NCBI RefSeq assembly: GCF_040183065.1
Contig: NC_091122.1
Span: 153,293,955-153,357,954 of the forward strand
From: Periplaneta americana
Taxonomy: Eukaryota; Arthropoda; Insecta; Blattodea; Blattidae
Reading direction: 5' to 3'
DNA: 64,000 nucleotides
Shown here: in pieces, positions 22,495 through 33,578 of the stretch
How the letters are laid out: every line of letters starts with the position of its first letter
Numbering within the stretch: position 1 is the first letter of the stretch
The notes under the pieces: model-generated
The model's input: only the letters and a program-made list of their open reading frames with translations
Told to the model about the DNA's origin: nothing
The model's database searches: none
Position numbers and translations under genes: made by a program

Positions 22495-22948
22495 GAGAAT
22501 TTTTCTCCATTCCATTACTCTTACATCGTATGATGACGCAGAATATCTGCATGGAAATATCATATGTACTTCGGTACATTAAAATAATATATAGATTAAT
22601 CCAGTTCCTACCATCATATCCCACCTACCTCAAATACATTTTAATATTATCCTCCCATCTACGTCTCGGCCTCCCCAAAGGTCTTATTCCCTCTGGCCTT
22701 CCAACTAAAACTCTATATGCATTTCTGGATTCGCCCATATGTGCCACATGCCCTGCTCATCTCAGACATCTGGATTTAATGTTCCTAATTATGTCAGGTG
22801 AAGAATACAATGTGTACAGTTCTGCGTTGTGTAACTTTCTCCATTCTCCTGTAACTTCATCCCTCTTAGCCCCAAATATTTTCCTAAGAACCTTATTCTC
22901 AAACACCCTTAATCTCTGCTCCTCAAAGTGAGAGCTAAGAGATAAACT

Positions 22949-24472
22949 GTGATATTTAATTTCACGAATGTTACAGCATATTAACATGTACAGCAACAGT
23001 GAGAAAAGCATACATTTACAGCTGAATAGTCGGAACAAGGATCAAAAATACATTTCATGTTAAGGAAGAGTCATACTTTGCAGCAGATTTTATTCTCCAC
23101 CAAAATACAGAATTTCAGTACGTATTTATTTTTACAAATGAATAAATTCATCATGTATATTACAATTTTAATAAAATTTAAAATAACAGGATTTTCTAAT
23201 AAAATAAATTAAAGCCATGAATGATACGTAGCATAACATGAACCTTAAAGAGTCAATTCCAATAAAATCTATTCCAACTCGCACAATAAACGATACCAGA
23301 ATTACCACTAAGCTTCATATTTTGAGACGTATCGCTGAAAAAAAAAAAATGGAAGAAAGTGAAATTCATTAAGGTGAAACAGTAGTTCGTCAATTTATTT
23401 TACAATGAAAGTAAGTTGAACTAGATTTAGAATATCACAATAGTACCAAAGGGAAACACAAATAGATAATTCACTGTTAGTGCTAAGCACTAAACCCTGA
23501 TTACTCTACACAGTAAAGTAAACACTGCAATCTTCTGGTATTATAACAATAGTATTGAAGTCGAATACATACAGCAGGCCTTGCTTTAGTTTTCTCTCTC
23601 ACAGCAAAGTTCAGACGATGTTGATCTTCCGTGATGGCAAACCTTGTGGACACTAATCTGACAGAATGTGACAAATTTCCCGTAAAAACAAACGAACTTC
23701 ACCAAAATTAGCCAAAACTGAACATTTTATGATCACAGTTAAGAACACATACCAGAACTTTAATATTTCGATTAAAATGTTGATTTAATTTGACAAATGA
23801 AACATCTAAAGAATGTCTTTTAAATCCTGAATCTGACGTGAATTATATCAATATGCTACCAATGAATCTTCTTTCTTGACAACAAACATGTCACTGGTCA
23901 ACACTGATTTTGTTAAATGTATAATTTCTGCTGTTCTTCTTATGCACTTTTATCTGCTCATTTAAGAAATATAGTCAGAATCTGTCACCCATCATATCTT
24001 ATTTTATTTTTTTTTTTCACGTATTTTCTTTCATATACTATGCTTATGATACAGTACTAATGGAAAAAAAAAAAAAAAACTTTAAACTGTTATTGGTTTC
24101 ATTGTTGATTTTAACTATATACCAATTTTGCCTTTGAATCAGAATTCACAGCAAAGGACTTCACATGGCTACATTAATTTATTCTCAGTCGAATTCAAAC
24201 TGTCCTCATGAAACTACCTTCATTATGTGTACTTCCTACAGCAATAATTCATTTTTAGTGTAATATATTGTATAGTAGCCTATTAATTGATTAATTTTTA
24301 ATTTGAAGTGTTTAGTGTGTGTTTTGTAAGGTGAAATGAGCACGAAATTGTATGAATCATCCAAATATTGTTTGTTATATCTCTAATGAGTTCATTTTTA
24401 AGGGCCAGAGGCGAAATATTACTGCTTTAGTTAAAGCAGTTTATGAAAAGTATTCTGGATACTAAATATGTG
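22949..24472. other. AT-rich intergenic spacer
   Basis: No gene or element recognised. T- and A-runs at 24007-24018 and 24063-24080. Confidence 0.5.
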
Positions 24473-25386
24473 GGTCATTTCATAAATAATGCACAGGTTG
24501 GCAGAACTGTGAAGTGGATGAAGCAACATCAATGAAATTTACGTCAGTTGCAGTTGAGGGATTGAGGAAGAAGCACGTGTATTCGTTTCGTCCCCAGTAT
24601 ACTCTGTGTTTAGGTAACGAGAGCTAGAAATGGAGCCTACACGTGTCTGGGGTACTGTGATGATTGAAGATCAAAGATCGAATCTGTATGTGGGAAAACC
24701 TCACAGAAATCCACAATGGAATGGAGTTTATGATGAGCTTACATTAGACCGTAGTACAGTTTCTCGTTGGGCTATTCGTTTTCGGGTCAGCTTAAACGAT
24801 GATGCAAGACCAGAAAGGCCGAAAACATCAACACTTGAACAAAGTGTGAAACTTGTGTCGGATGCCCTTCAAGAAGATCGTCGAGCAATGTGCGAGTAAT
24901 TTTCAGAAGCTACGGAGATTTCACCAAATTCAGTACTCCGTATTTTGACAAAGAATTTTAAGAAGAGAAAAATTTCTGCATGATGGGTCCCTCAGTGCTT
25001 GACTGCTGAAGAGAAGCAGAAACGCCTGGACATTGCAAACTTGCTGACAGGACCATCACGAAAACGAGTAACTCACCGAGAAACTGTATTACAGTCCACT
25101 ATAAGTTCAACACAAACTCCACTCAAAGCACTGTGGAAGTGTGGATTTCTGTGGGGAGGTTTTGCCACATAAAGATTCGATCTTTGGTTTTCAATCATCA
25201 CAGTACCCGAGACACATGTAGGCTCCATTTCTAGCTCTAATTACCTAAACACAGAGTATGTTATGGACGAAACGAACATACATGCTTCTTCCTCAATACT
25301 TCAACTGCAACTGACGTCATTTTCATTGGTGTTGCGTCATCCTTTTCACAGTTCTGCTAACCTGTGCATTATTTATGAAATGGCTC
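24473..25386 (+). mobile_element. Fold-back mariner derivative
   Basis: The left arm 24473-24720 and right arm 25137-25386 are inverted copies at roughly 85-90% by eye, beginning catttcataaataatgcaca at each end. Each arm holds the element end, the 5' leader and the first codons of a mariner-type transposase (MEPTRVWGTVMIEDQ). Between them, on the plus strand, the transposase continues (LDRSTVSRWAIRF, RPERPKTST, then AEEKQKRLDIA) until just before where the catalytic domain should be. The catalytic core and the true 3' end are replaced by the inverted 5' part. Non-autonomous. Confidence 0.85.
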
Positions 25387-25553
25387 TCTTATGAATAACA
25401 TGATATACAATGGACTCTTCGTAGCTGGTGTGCCTCATGTGTATCTCTATTAACTGGTTAGCTAAAAGGATCCTATCATATGTCTTTAGCAGTTCCGATA
25501 ATAAGCAAAACCTAAAGATCATTCAATAGACTGTTACTTTTGTTTGACTAACA

Positions 25554-26344
25554 TCATAGGCGGAGTTATGGGGGGGCACTGCCCCCAAAACTTGTCTGAA
25601 TTCTTCTTTTTCTGTTAACATTAGAACATATTAAATTCAAAATATTTTTCTTGCTTTTGTTTCTGATTAAGTTTCTGTGCTTAAATTGACGAATTGATGT
25701 CTTCAGATCACGTGTCTGGACTATAATATTTATTTTACATTTCTGAATGTATAAGAATTTCTATACCTCATTGAGGAATGGAAGCAATGTTATGTTCTTT
25801 TGTAACAGCCTGTACTCATGTGTTAGAAGTCTGCAGGTGTTCAGGCCGCCACTTGGAGAAATATGAATAACATATTACAGAACAATGCAGAAAAAAAATT
25901 GGTTCCAGTATAATGTGTAAACTTAATGACGAGATATTAAGTAAAATAATTATAATTTACATTTCACGTGATATCTTCAGGAAGGTAAGCTTCAGATAAA
26001 GTTTTGTTAGCACTGTTACGTAGTGTTATTGATGTATACATGTGTTTCTGTACGAAAGAGAAAAATAGGAAGATTGTTTTAAGTTATGCTCTATTATAAT
26101 TTGTAGTAGACCTACAGTTCAAGCCCTATACAACTCGGTCCGAAATGTCGCGGATATGGACGTAATACTGTAAGAAATATGACCCCTGAAAATGCCTTTA
26201 TTAAATTATCATATTCCAATATACTGTACCACGGTCAAGCTATAATGGGGAGAGAAGGTAAATAATGTCCCCCATATTCTTGTTATATCGGGATTCTATA
26301 GTTTTGCTTTGCCCCCCCCAGGAAACGGTTCTCTCTCCGCCTAT
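25554..26344. mobile_element. hAT-like non-autonomous element
   Basis: 791 bases with an exact 8-base duplication, gactaaca (25546-25553 and 26345-26352). The inverted ends are tcataggcggag and its inverse ctccgcctat. Subterminal G/C runs (gggggggcactgccccc; gcccccccc) are also inverted. No transposase. Confidence 0.88.
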
Positions 26345-26650
26345 GACTAACATATATGGAATAATTTTAAGATCTAAAACATTGTGTTATAAATTCATCT
26401 CTATTACCAGCTAGACTAGTGCCTCACGAACCAGAGCTTCCTATACCTATTCACCAGGTAAGTTAGCTTTGATAAAAATATTAAAGTGATGAGGTTCCAA
26501 ATAACTCATGTGATTACTCAAGAACCCTGGGCGATGAAAAAATTTTGTAGAGATTTGAAAACAGCAGACAAAAGTGTATAGGAACGAATCATTCTCTCTC
26601 TTTTCACAGACTTTCTGCATAGATTTCATTCGTGTAACAAGTATTGTATA

Positions 26651-26878
26651 ATGTTAATGTTATGTTTTATTTAACAACGCTTGCAACTGCAGAGGTTATA
26701 TCAGCGTCGCAGGATGTGCCGGAATTTTGTCTCGCAAGAGTTCTTTTACATGCCAGTAAATCTACTGACATGAGCCTGTCGCATTTAAGCACACTTAAAT
26801 GCCATCGACCTGGCCCGGGATCGAACCCGCAACCTTGGGCATAGAAGGCCAGCGCAATACCAACTCAACCAGGTCGAC
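26651..26878 (-). repeat. SINE family B, copy 2
   Basis: Full-length, flanked by an exact 11-base duplication, agtattgtata (26640-26650 and 26879-26889). Minus-strand head tggttgagttggtattgcgc, box B gggttcgatcccggg, 3' end taaataaaacata. Confidence 0.93.
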
Positions 26879-26937
26879 AGTATTGTATATCCCCTATATA
26901 CGCCATGACCGCCTTTCATCTCTCGGGAAAGATCCGG

Positions 26938-27032
26938 TACCTTACTCAATTTGACAAGAGACTGAGTGAACCTAGGGGCTGCTCTGGAAGTTTTGACAAT
27001 GAGAAAAAAATCCCGTCACTACCTGGGATATT
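26938..27032 (-). repeat. SINE family C fragment
   Basis: Matches the middle of the SINE at 42149-42436 (gactgagtgaacct, then gagaaaaaaatcccgtcac). The tRNA head is missing. Confidence 0.75.
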
Positions 27033-29324
27033 AAGTAATAAAAATATTTTAACTAAAAACCTGAGCATTAGAAAAATGTGAAGGGATTTGAAATCAGCGC
27101 AAGAAAATCTAAAAGAATAAATCACAATGAATATTTTAGAAGACAAAAAGCTAAAATAGTATAGAATTTATAAAATAATACCATACATCTAATATATTTT
27201 AAAAGTCATTATTACTAAAAAAAATCGTAAAAAGTTTGAAACCAGTGGAAAAAAATATAACAATCAACCATTCCTTATCTTTGAACAGAGAAGATGTTTA
27301 ATTTTGTTGACCAGTGTTGTGATCACATTTTGGTACCAAATGAAGAACACATTACAGAATACATATATATTTCTAATTTCGTTAACACATTCCCCTTATT
27401 CTAGAAGTAGAAGATTCTATTTACCACACATGATCCCTTATAAATTGTTGTCTTTGTAAAAACAATCACTAAAAATATTCTGATACAATGCTGCATATAA
27501 AATACATTAATAATCTCCATGTTACTCTCTTATGAGCCATGAAGGAGATCTGAAAAAATGTCACTTTATCTGAGATCAGTGTATTTACGGATTTTATTTC
27601 AATACTCAAACTCCTAAACTGACCAACCCCTATCCCTCATTATCGGACTTTCCTACCTTCTTCACACTAAAAAATACTGCATATATACAAATAAGTTTCC
27701 TACACTGGCTTTTTCACGTTTCTGTACAAAGTACAATAAATATACATAAAGCCCTTAAAGAGTTGACGTCACTTGTATGTAGTTAATTTAGATAGAACAA
27801 CCATACTACCATATAATGCACTGTAGACTACATATCAATGATTGCACATTTTTTCATTATTAATACAGGTTTAAAGATGTATTTATTATACCTATTTTCA
27901 TAGTATAGAAAGTATTACTTATGTTAATTTTAAAATAATTGTACAACAGTTCAGCCTTACAGGTGAAAATTTTCGTGGACAGAAATAATAAGAAGAGAAC
28001 ATTTTTATAGTTTTCTGTAGATAATTTCTTCCTTGGCATTTTTAGCAGTTAGACATATGTGTCAGGTTGCAATAGGCCTAGAAATATTCAAGTCTTAGAT
28101 AAAAGACACTGTGCGTCATCCTAGCAAGATTATATTAAGTACTAAAATGAGAGATAGTTTCTTTCATATTGTATAGCAATTTTTACTGTGATAAAACACA
28201 AAATATTAACTCATATGAAATTATTGATCAATTTCCGATTACATTAATCATAAAACTCAACAGATGTGCAAACACTAAATTTCTACATAAAACCTTTTAT
28301 TAAAACAGTACCTAATCCTAATGTGAGAACTTATCTTGATATAATAAGTTTATTCTCTAAACAACAACAATGTTTCATGTTACTGTTATTTAAGTACCTA
28401 GAGAATTAGTTTCATAAATTCACAGCCTCATTCTCATAAACTGCATATATATTAAAATATATCACTGATGAACTATTAAATTATTTAAAATAGGTAAAAT
28501 ATGAGTATATTCTACTATACAATAAATGCTGCATGAAAGTTTTAATACATAATTAAATAAATATTAAATAAAATCGATTTAAAGGATGTAGCAATCAATG
28601 ACTGCTTATTGAATAAGAGAGGTTCAGAGTGAACTCTTTTCATTGCTAAGAAATACACTATTTCGGAAGCTGAATCTATTTTCTTCTGTGCATGAAAAAA
28701 GATGCAGTAATTATGAAGTATCAGTATGCAATCCCTCGATTTTAAATCTAGATACTAAATGGTTGATACGAAATGTTAATACTATCTCAGTTCTTCAGCT
28801 ATTAGAGTGACTTAAGTGTCAAATAGTACCCAGAAGTGAAGTAATCGAGAAAAAAAAAATCCAGCCAAAAACGAACATTTTTATGCTACCATTGCATCAA
28901 CTTCTTAAAAATCCACAGGAAAGAAAAACGAAAATGAGGACATCCTAAAACTATTTCAAACAGAATTTTGGTGTGTGATGAAGAATACCGATCGACTTGG
29001 AAGAAAATTAAATTCCAGCCAAAAAACTGCTACGAAAATAATGCCTTGAACATGACCTACAGTAGCAACACATATTTTGAACTTTCATCACTGCCTTCGC
29101 TAACACAAGTATACTTGATATAATACAGGAAGATAATTTAAGAATTTAATTGGGAACTTTCTAGAAATGTAATGCACTACAGAGGCCAATTGAACTTCAA
29201 TTTGTAATTCCCATTCTGACAAAGTAATGAAACAAATTTACTTATACTGAAAGTGATTTTGTAAAGTAATAAATGTTTCATTCTGCAACTTTCTGACTCA
29301 TTTCACATTTTGCTCTTATTTGTA
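27033..29324. other. AT-rich intergenic spacer
   Basis: 2.3 kb without a recognisable gene, repeat family or long inverted repeat. Open frames are short and uncharacterised. Confidence 0.55.
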
Positions 29325-30449
29325 CAGTGAAACCCCGCTAATTCAGTCTTCACTAATACGGAATTCACGATAATTCGAGAAACTCTTTTTACACAGGACA
29401 CTTGTAGATTAATATTCCACATACTGCATGTAGAAGTGAATGCAAGGAATGAAAAATGTGTTGATAAATTCAAATTATCCAACATAAGATTCATTTATAT
29501 ACATTAATTGAATTTGTGGACGGTAATCTGAATATCAGAAATGTTCTATTGCCTTAAAAGAAATGCGTCATGATGTACATAAAAAAACATGGACTAAAGA
29601 ACTTCAAAGTCATTCTTTTTCAATTAATGTTTTGTGTTCCATATGTATGTATTTCCTTTGCAGTAATTGACTTGTACTACTAAATTACTTCAAAATCGTT
29701 CTTTTTTTAAATTAGTATTTTGTTTTCCATATTTCTGTAAAATAGAATGATTAAACACTAAAGCCCGGTTCCCAAGGTGCATGTTTCTGTGATAGATTGC
29801 ATGCTGGGCGTGCTGATGGCAGTTCTGTGTGCTTGCTGGAAATTCTGCGTCCTGGTGACTGCTTTAACATCATGCTGGATTTCGAGGTTAGGTTACTTGC
29901 TATTTTTCGTATTGGCTTTTATGCTGGAACCAAAGATGATAATGTAGTATCACCGTTGGAACCATGTTGCCATGGACGTTGTTTTCCAACTAAATCTGTT
30001 TTCTTCCTCCCCAGTATTCCTTAGTATCTAAGAAACAGCAATTAAATATCTGACTTTATCTGTTCTCAATTCTGTAAGACCCTAGGACAGCACAAATCGT
30101 TTCTGAATGAACTAGCCCTCCTCATAATTAGAGAGTCAGTCAAACTTTTACGAAACCACCTATACGGACTCTAATTCAGTGTACTGAAAAAACTAACGCA
30201 ACATTATCTTTTTTTTTCTCTTATTAGCTTTCATTGCTTCTTACTTGTAACTTTTTTTATTCTGTAAGTTGCCATTGTTTGTTTGTGTACTTGTTTACTT
30301 TCTTTTTTTACTCTGTTACCTTTCATCATTCATATTATTTTGTATGCTTTGTCTAATGGCAGCCTCTAATTTGGGGAAGCACAATAAGATAAAAACAAAT
30401 ATACTTTTGTTTTAATTATATTATTACGATATTCACTATTGTTTTTTAT

Positions 30450-30725
30450 ACTAATTTCGGCACCGCAGCCTGAGGCTTATTGTTCCTAGACCCACAACTC
30501 TACTGAACACACGCACACACTACAGGACTCTCCTATTTACTGGGTCAGAGTACCTGGGGGCCACTGTGACACACCACACCACACCACACACAGCTGGACA
30601 ATGGATAAACAACCAGGCCCAGTGAAGAGGTATGAATTACATCCCCCTGACTTCACGCCCGGGAATCGAACCCAGGCCACCTTGATCAGGAGTCCAGCAT
30701 GCTACCTAAAGACCAAAAAGGCGGA
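30450..30725 (-). repeat. tRNA-headed SINE, family D
   Basis: The minus strand starts with a tRNA-like head (ctttaggtagcatgctggac; box B gggttcgattcccggg), continues through a (tggtg)n-like tract and ends near 30450. Lies inside the PIF-like element. Confidence 0.7.
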
Positions 30726-30736
30726 CTTCACTATTG

Positions 30737-31112
30737 TTAAGCTGCGGTTTGTTTACGGCGATCATCGCCGGGTGCACATTGTTGGCGATTGTCGCCTGGA
30801 GTTGCTAGCAGTTAAAATGAATGCGCACGGTTTCTTTACAGTGATGATCGCCAACGTAAATCGTTGGACGCGATGTAGATCGCTGGAGGTTGCTTCTGAA
30901 GCAAATTCAGGTCGCAGATCGCCGCACACATGTTCAATAATCGACATTTAGAGAAGGCCATGTAGATATACTGAATCGAGTTATGGCAGCAAAACATGAG
31001 AATTGACAGGGATGTATGCTGATAAAGAAACCACTTCCCGACGATCATTGCCAGCATTTATAATCTCTGGCGATGTGCATCCTGTGATGATCACCGTAAA
31101 CAAACCGTAGAT
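30737..31112. mobile_element. MITE nested in the PIF-like element
   Basis: The inverted ends are cggtttgtttacggcgatca on the left and, reverse-complemented, cggtttgtttacggtgatca on the right. TTAA-like flanks occur on both sides but are not cleanly placed. No ORF. Confidence 0.65.
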
Positions 31113-31569
31113 TTAATATAGAACTTCAGTTGCTTTCCACTCACGGTTTAGTTTCTTTCTCATCATGAGTGTTGGCAACAGATGATTTTCCAATTTGAAC
31201 TGTGAAAAGAGCCAGCTACATATGAACAGTAACAAACATGGGAGCCAGCAGTGTACCCATCATAGCACCAAGCTTGCTAGCCAGCAAGGAAACAAGCACC
31301 ATGGGAACTGGGCTCAACAAAGCAGCCACCACGGGGCAGCAAGCAAGCACGCACGCACTCAGAGCTGCTATCAGCACTCCCAGCATGCAATCCATCACAG
31401 AAACAAGCACTGTGGGAACCGGGCTTAAGTTAGTTTAACAACTATACAATATCTTTTTTTTTTCACTTGTCGAAATAATCCAATTCTAGTAAATTCTCTG
31501 TAATTCGGACTTTCACTAGTTTAGACTGGATTTTCCCCAGTTAGTCCGAATTAGTGAGGTTATACAATA

Positions 31570-32608
31570 ATTTACTTTCTTCCCCACTGATATGAATGAT
31601 TTTTAATAGATCGGTTATTTTACACAGAAGATCGACAGTTGAACGCAATTGGCAACCATGAGGGATATTAGAATATAGTTATTTTAAGTTTTCAAGGCAT
31701 TAGGTCTATAAACTGTAAGTTTATAAGACTGGTATTCGAACTTGTTCAGTATATGAAATCATCCTATAGAGCCTGATAAGATTTGTGCTTGAATTTTATT
31801 TACAAATCTGGATACAGCCTACTAATCGCAAGACAAAAGCAGTAAAGCCTTAATTCCTTCCGTGACTAGAAGACAAAACAACAAACTAATAGCTGCGAAA
31901 TTATAATTTTTGCAACCACATATAAAGTATGTACCTCGATTTGAAAATACGTTCTCTGCCAAAATGTAAGGAAACAAAAATATCAAACTCTCCCACGAGG
32001 CATGAAGACCAAAATGGGAACTTCATGTACCTTATAAATCGTGTAATATGCACCGATACTAAATACCAATAACATTCAACATTCGTGTTGCACTATTCAC
32101 AATACCTTTCAGCTTTCAACAGGAAGAGGAATCAAACTCTCATTTCACATTCTGCATACAATATGAAGTTATTTAATGTTCACACATCCCAACTAAAAAC
32201 AGAACACATTAGGAATCAAAACAGGTTTCACACAAGTTCCTTTTTATATCCTACCAACATTCTATCATAAAAGAAGTGATCCTGAATCTTTAAAATGTAC
32301 ATTTACTAAAATCCATACAATCTATTTTACAAAATATATTCTAAAACAATAATTTAATAAAAAAAAAAAGTATAACGGAATGTGTAAAGGTTGTAATTTC
32401 ATGGTTAGTGTTCACATTTTCTTGTGCCTCAGCCATGAAATGCCAGGAAATGTTTGCCACACCTCAATTTTAAATATTATATTTCAACATCAGATTAATA
32501 GTGTGTGGAAGGGAGATGTTTCTAGAAGGATTTTGCAGTTTCTATAGTAGCAATTGGAACACTACGTCCCAATGTATCACAACAAAAACACAAATGCTAT
32601 CAGGTCTG
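31570..32608. other. 3' flank of the minus-strand gene
   Basis: Expected 3' UTR and downstream sequence of the gene ending at 32609. Several minus-strand AATAAA-like sites exist, for example near 31795-31800. I could not single one out. No other feature. Confidence 0.45.
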
Positions 32609-32876
32609 TCAAGTTTTGCTTGCTTCAATATTATTTCCTATCTGATTTCTCCGTGGTAGCGTTGAGGACGTTGTTACAGGACTGTACTTCCTCGTTGGGA
32701 TACCTGATTGGTCAGTCCTAGTTGCCACTGCAGCAACGAGCTCCGAGGCTGCTAGACTAGTTCTCTGCTTCCAAGTCCCTTTCCCTGGGAGTTTCGACGC
32801 AGTCATTATTGGCTGCCGTCCCACTCCCAGTTCCCCCAATGATGGCTGCCTCCTCCGATCCCACGTGTCAGTCAAA
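32609..32876 (-). CDS. Minus gene, last exon (basic tail, SxIP, stop)
   Basis: The acceptor is attttgtgcag. The first base joins AG of the preceding exon to make Ser, then 88 codons and tga (32611-32609). The tail is rich in basic, Ser and Thr residues: [20 protein letters not shown], then [20 protein letters not shown] and a C-terminus IEASKT. Low-complexity but clearly codon-structured, in contrast to flanking AT-rich DNA. Confidence 0.75.
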
Positions 32877-33516
32877 CTGCACAAAATATTAATACATTGT
32901 TTGCAATGATTGGCAGATACAAAACACACCTCAGGGAAATATACAGGGTGATTCAGAATGAATGCGACAAACCCCCAGATCGCTGCAAATGAACAGCAAC
33001 AAAACAAACCCAAACATCCGAACCTCATCCGTGCCAGAGATACAAAGAGCAAATATCCTACCAATAAATAGCGCAGAAGTTACAGTGTGTACATTTGTAT
33101 TCGTTTATTCATTTATGAATTGCATATAATACCAGTACGAGTTGTTCTATAATGAATGTAATTTTTTTTAGTTGGTTATTTAACGATGCCGTGGCGTCGC
33201 GGTCTAAGGCATCCTGCCTAGGACTCGCGTTACGGAATACGCGCTGGTTCGAGTCCTCATGGGGGAAGAAATTTCCTCATGAAATTTCGGCCAGTGTATG
33301 GGACCAATGCCCACCCAGCATCATGATGCACTTGGGGAGGTACGATAAGTAGCGAAATCCGGTTGCGAAATCCAGCTATAACAGCTGGGGGGATCATCAT
33401 GCTAACCACACGATACCATTCTGGTTGGATGATCGTCCACCTTTGCTTCGGCATGTGGGCGTGAGGCCAGCAGCCGGCTGATCGGTCTAGGCCCTTCACA
33501 GGCTGTAGCGCCACAG

Positions 33517-33578
<62 letters not shown>

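Larger units (their letters stand above)
22004..22591. mobile_element. Palindromic tRNA-dimer retroposon
   Basis: 588 bases flanked by an exact 12-base duplication, tagattaatcca (21992-22003 and 22592-22603), inside a LINE copy. The left arm 22004-22228 and the right arm 22307-22530 are inverted copies, each starting or ending with tacgatgtaagagtaatgga and each holding one tRNA-like unit. The 78-base centre is unique. A 61-base unpaired tail follows the right arm (22531-22591). There is no ORF. The long duplication points to LINE-type retroposition of the whole palindrome. Confidence 0.85.
21910..22939 (-). mobile_element. RTE-type LINE 3' fragment, split by a palindromic retroposon
   Basis: Flanked by agataaact at 21904-21912 and 22940-22948. 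The sequence is the 3' end of the same LINE as 14708-15687 ([27 protein letters not shown]). It breaks at 22003 and resumes at 22592, with the LINE bases tagattaatcca repeated on both sides. Removing the insert gives an ordinary 5'-truncated copy of about 440 bases. Confidence 0.88.
29762..31425. mobile_element. PIF/Harbinger-like element with long inverted ends
   Basis: The ends agcccggttcccaaggtgca and, reverse-complemented, agcccggttcccacagtgct continue into an inverted repeat of about 75 bases. The flanking TAA (29759-29761 and 31426-31428) is the 3-base TWA duplication of PIF/Harbinger. No transposase seen. Plus-strand frames at 29797 and 31195-31438 are inverted-repeat by-products. Confidence 0.7.
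29325..31569. mobile_element. pogo-type MITE, split by a PIF/Harbinger-like element
   Basis: The left end cagtgaaaccccgctaattc (after TA at 29323) pairs with the right end region gtccgaattagtgaggttat. Without the insert at 29762-31425 the host element is about 580 bases. The right end is eroded. It resembles the clearer copy at 46570-46969. Confidence 0.55.

Noticed and set aside
31195-31438. Several overlapping open frames rich in Ser, His and Gln
   Set aside because: They lie in the inverted end of the PIF/Harbinger-like element, whose other end gives mirrored frames at 29797.
32940-33000. Tc1/mariner end (acagggtgattcagaatg)
   Set aside because: Only one end was found. It lies just upstream of the last exon of the minus gene, and no partner end was seen.
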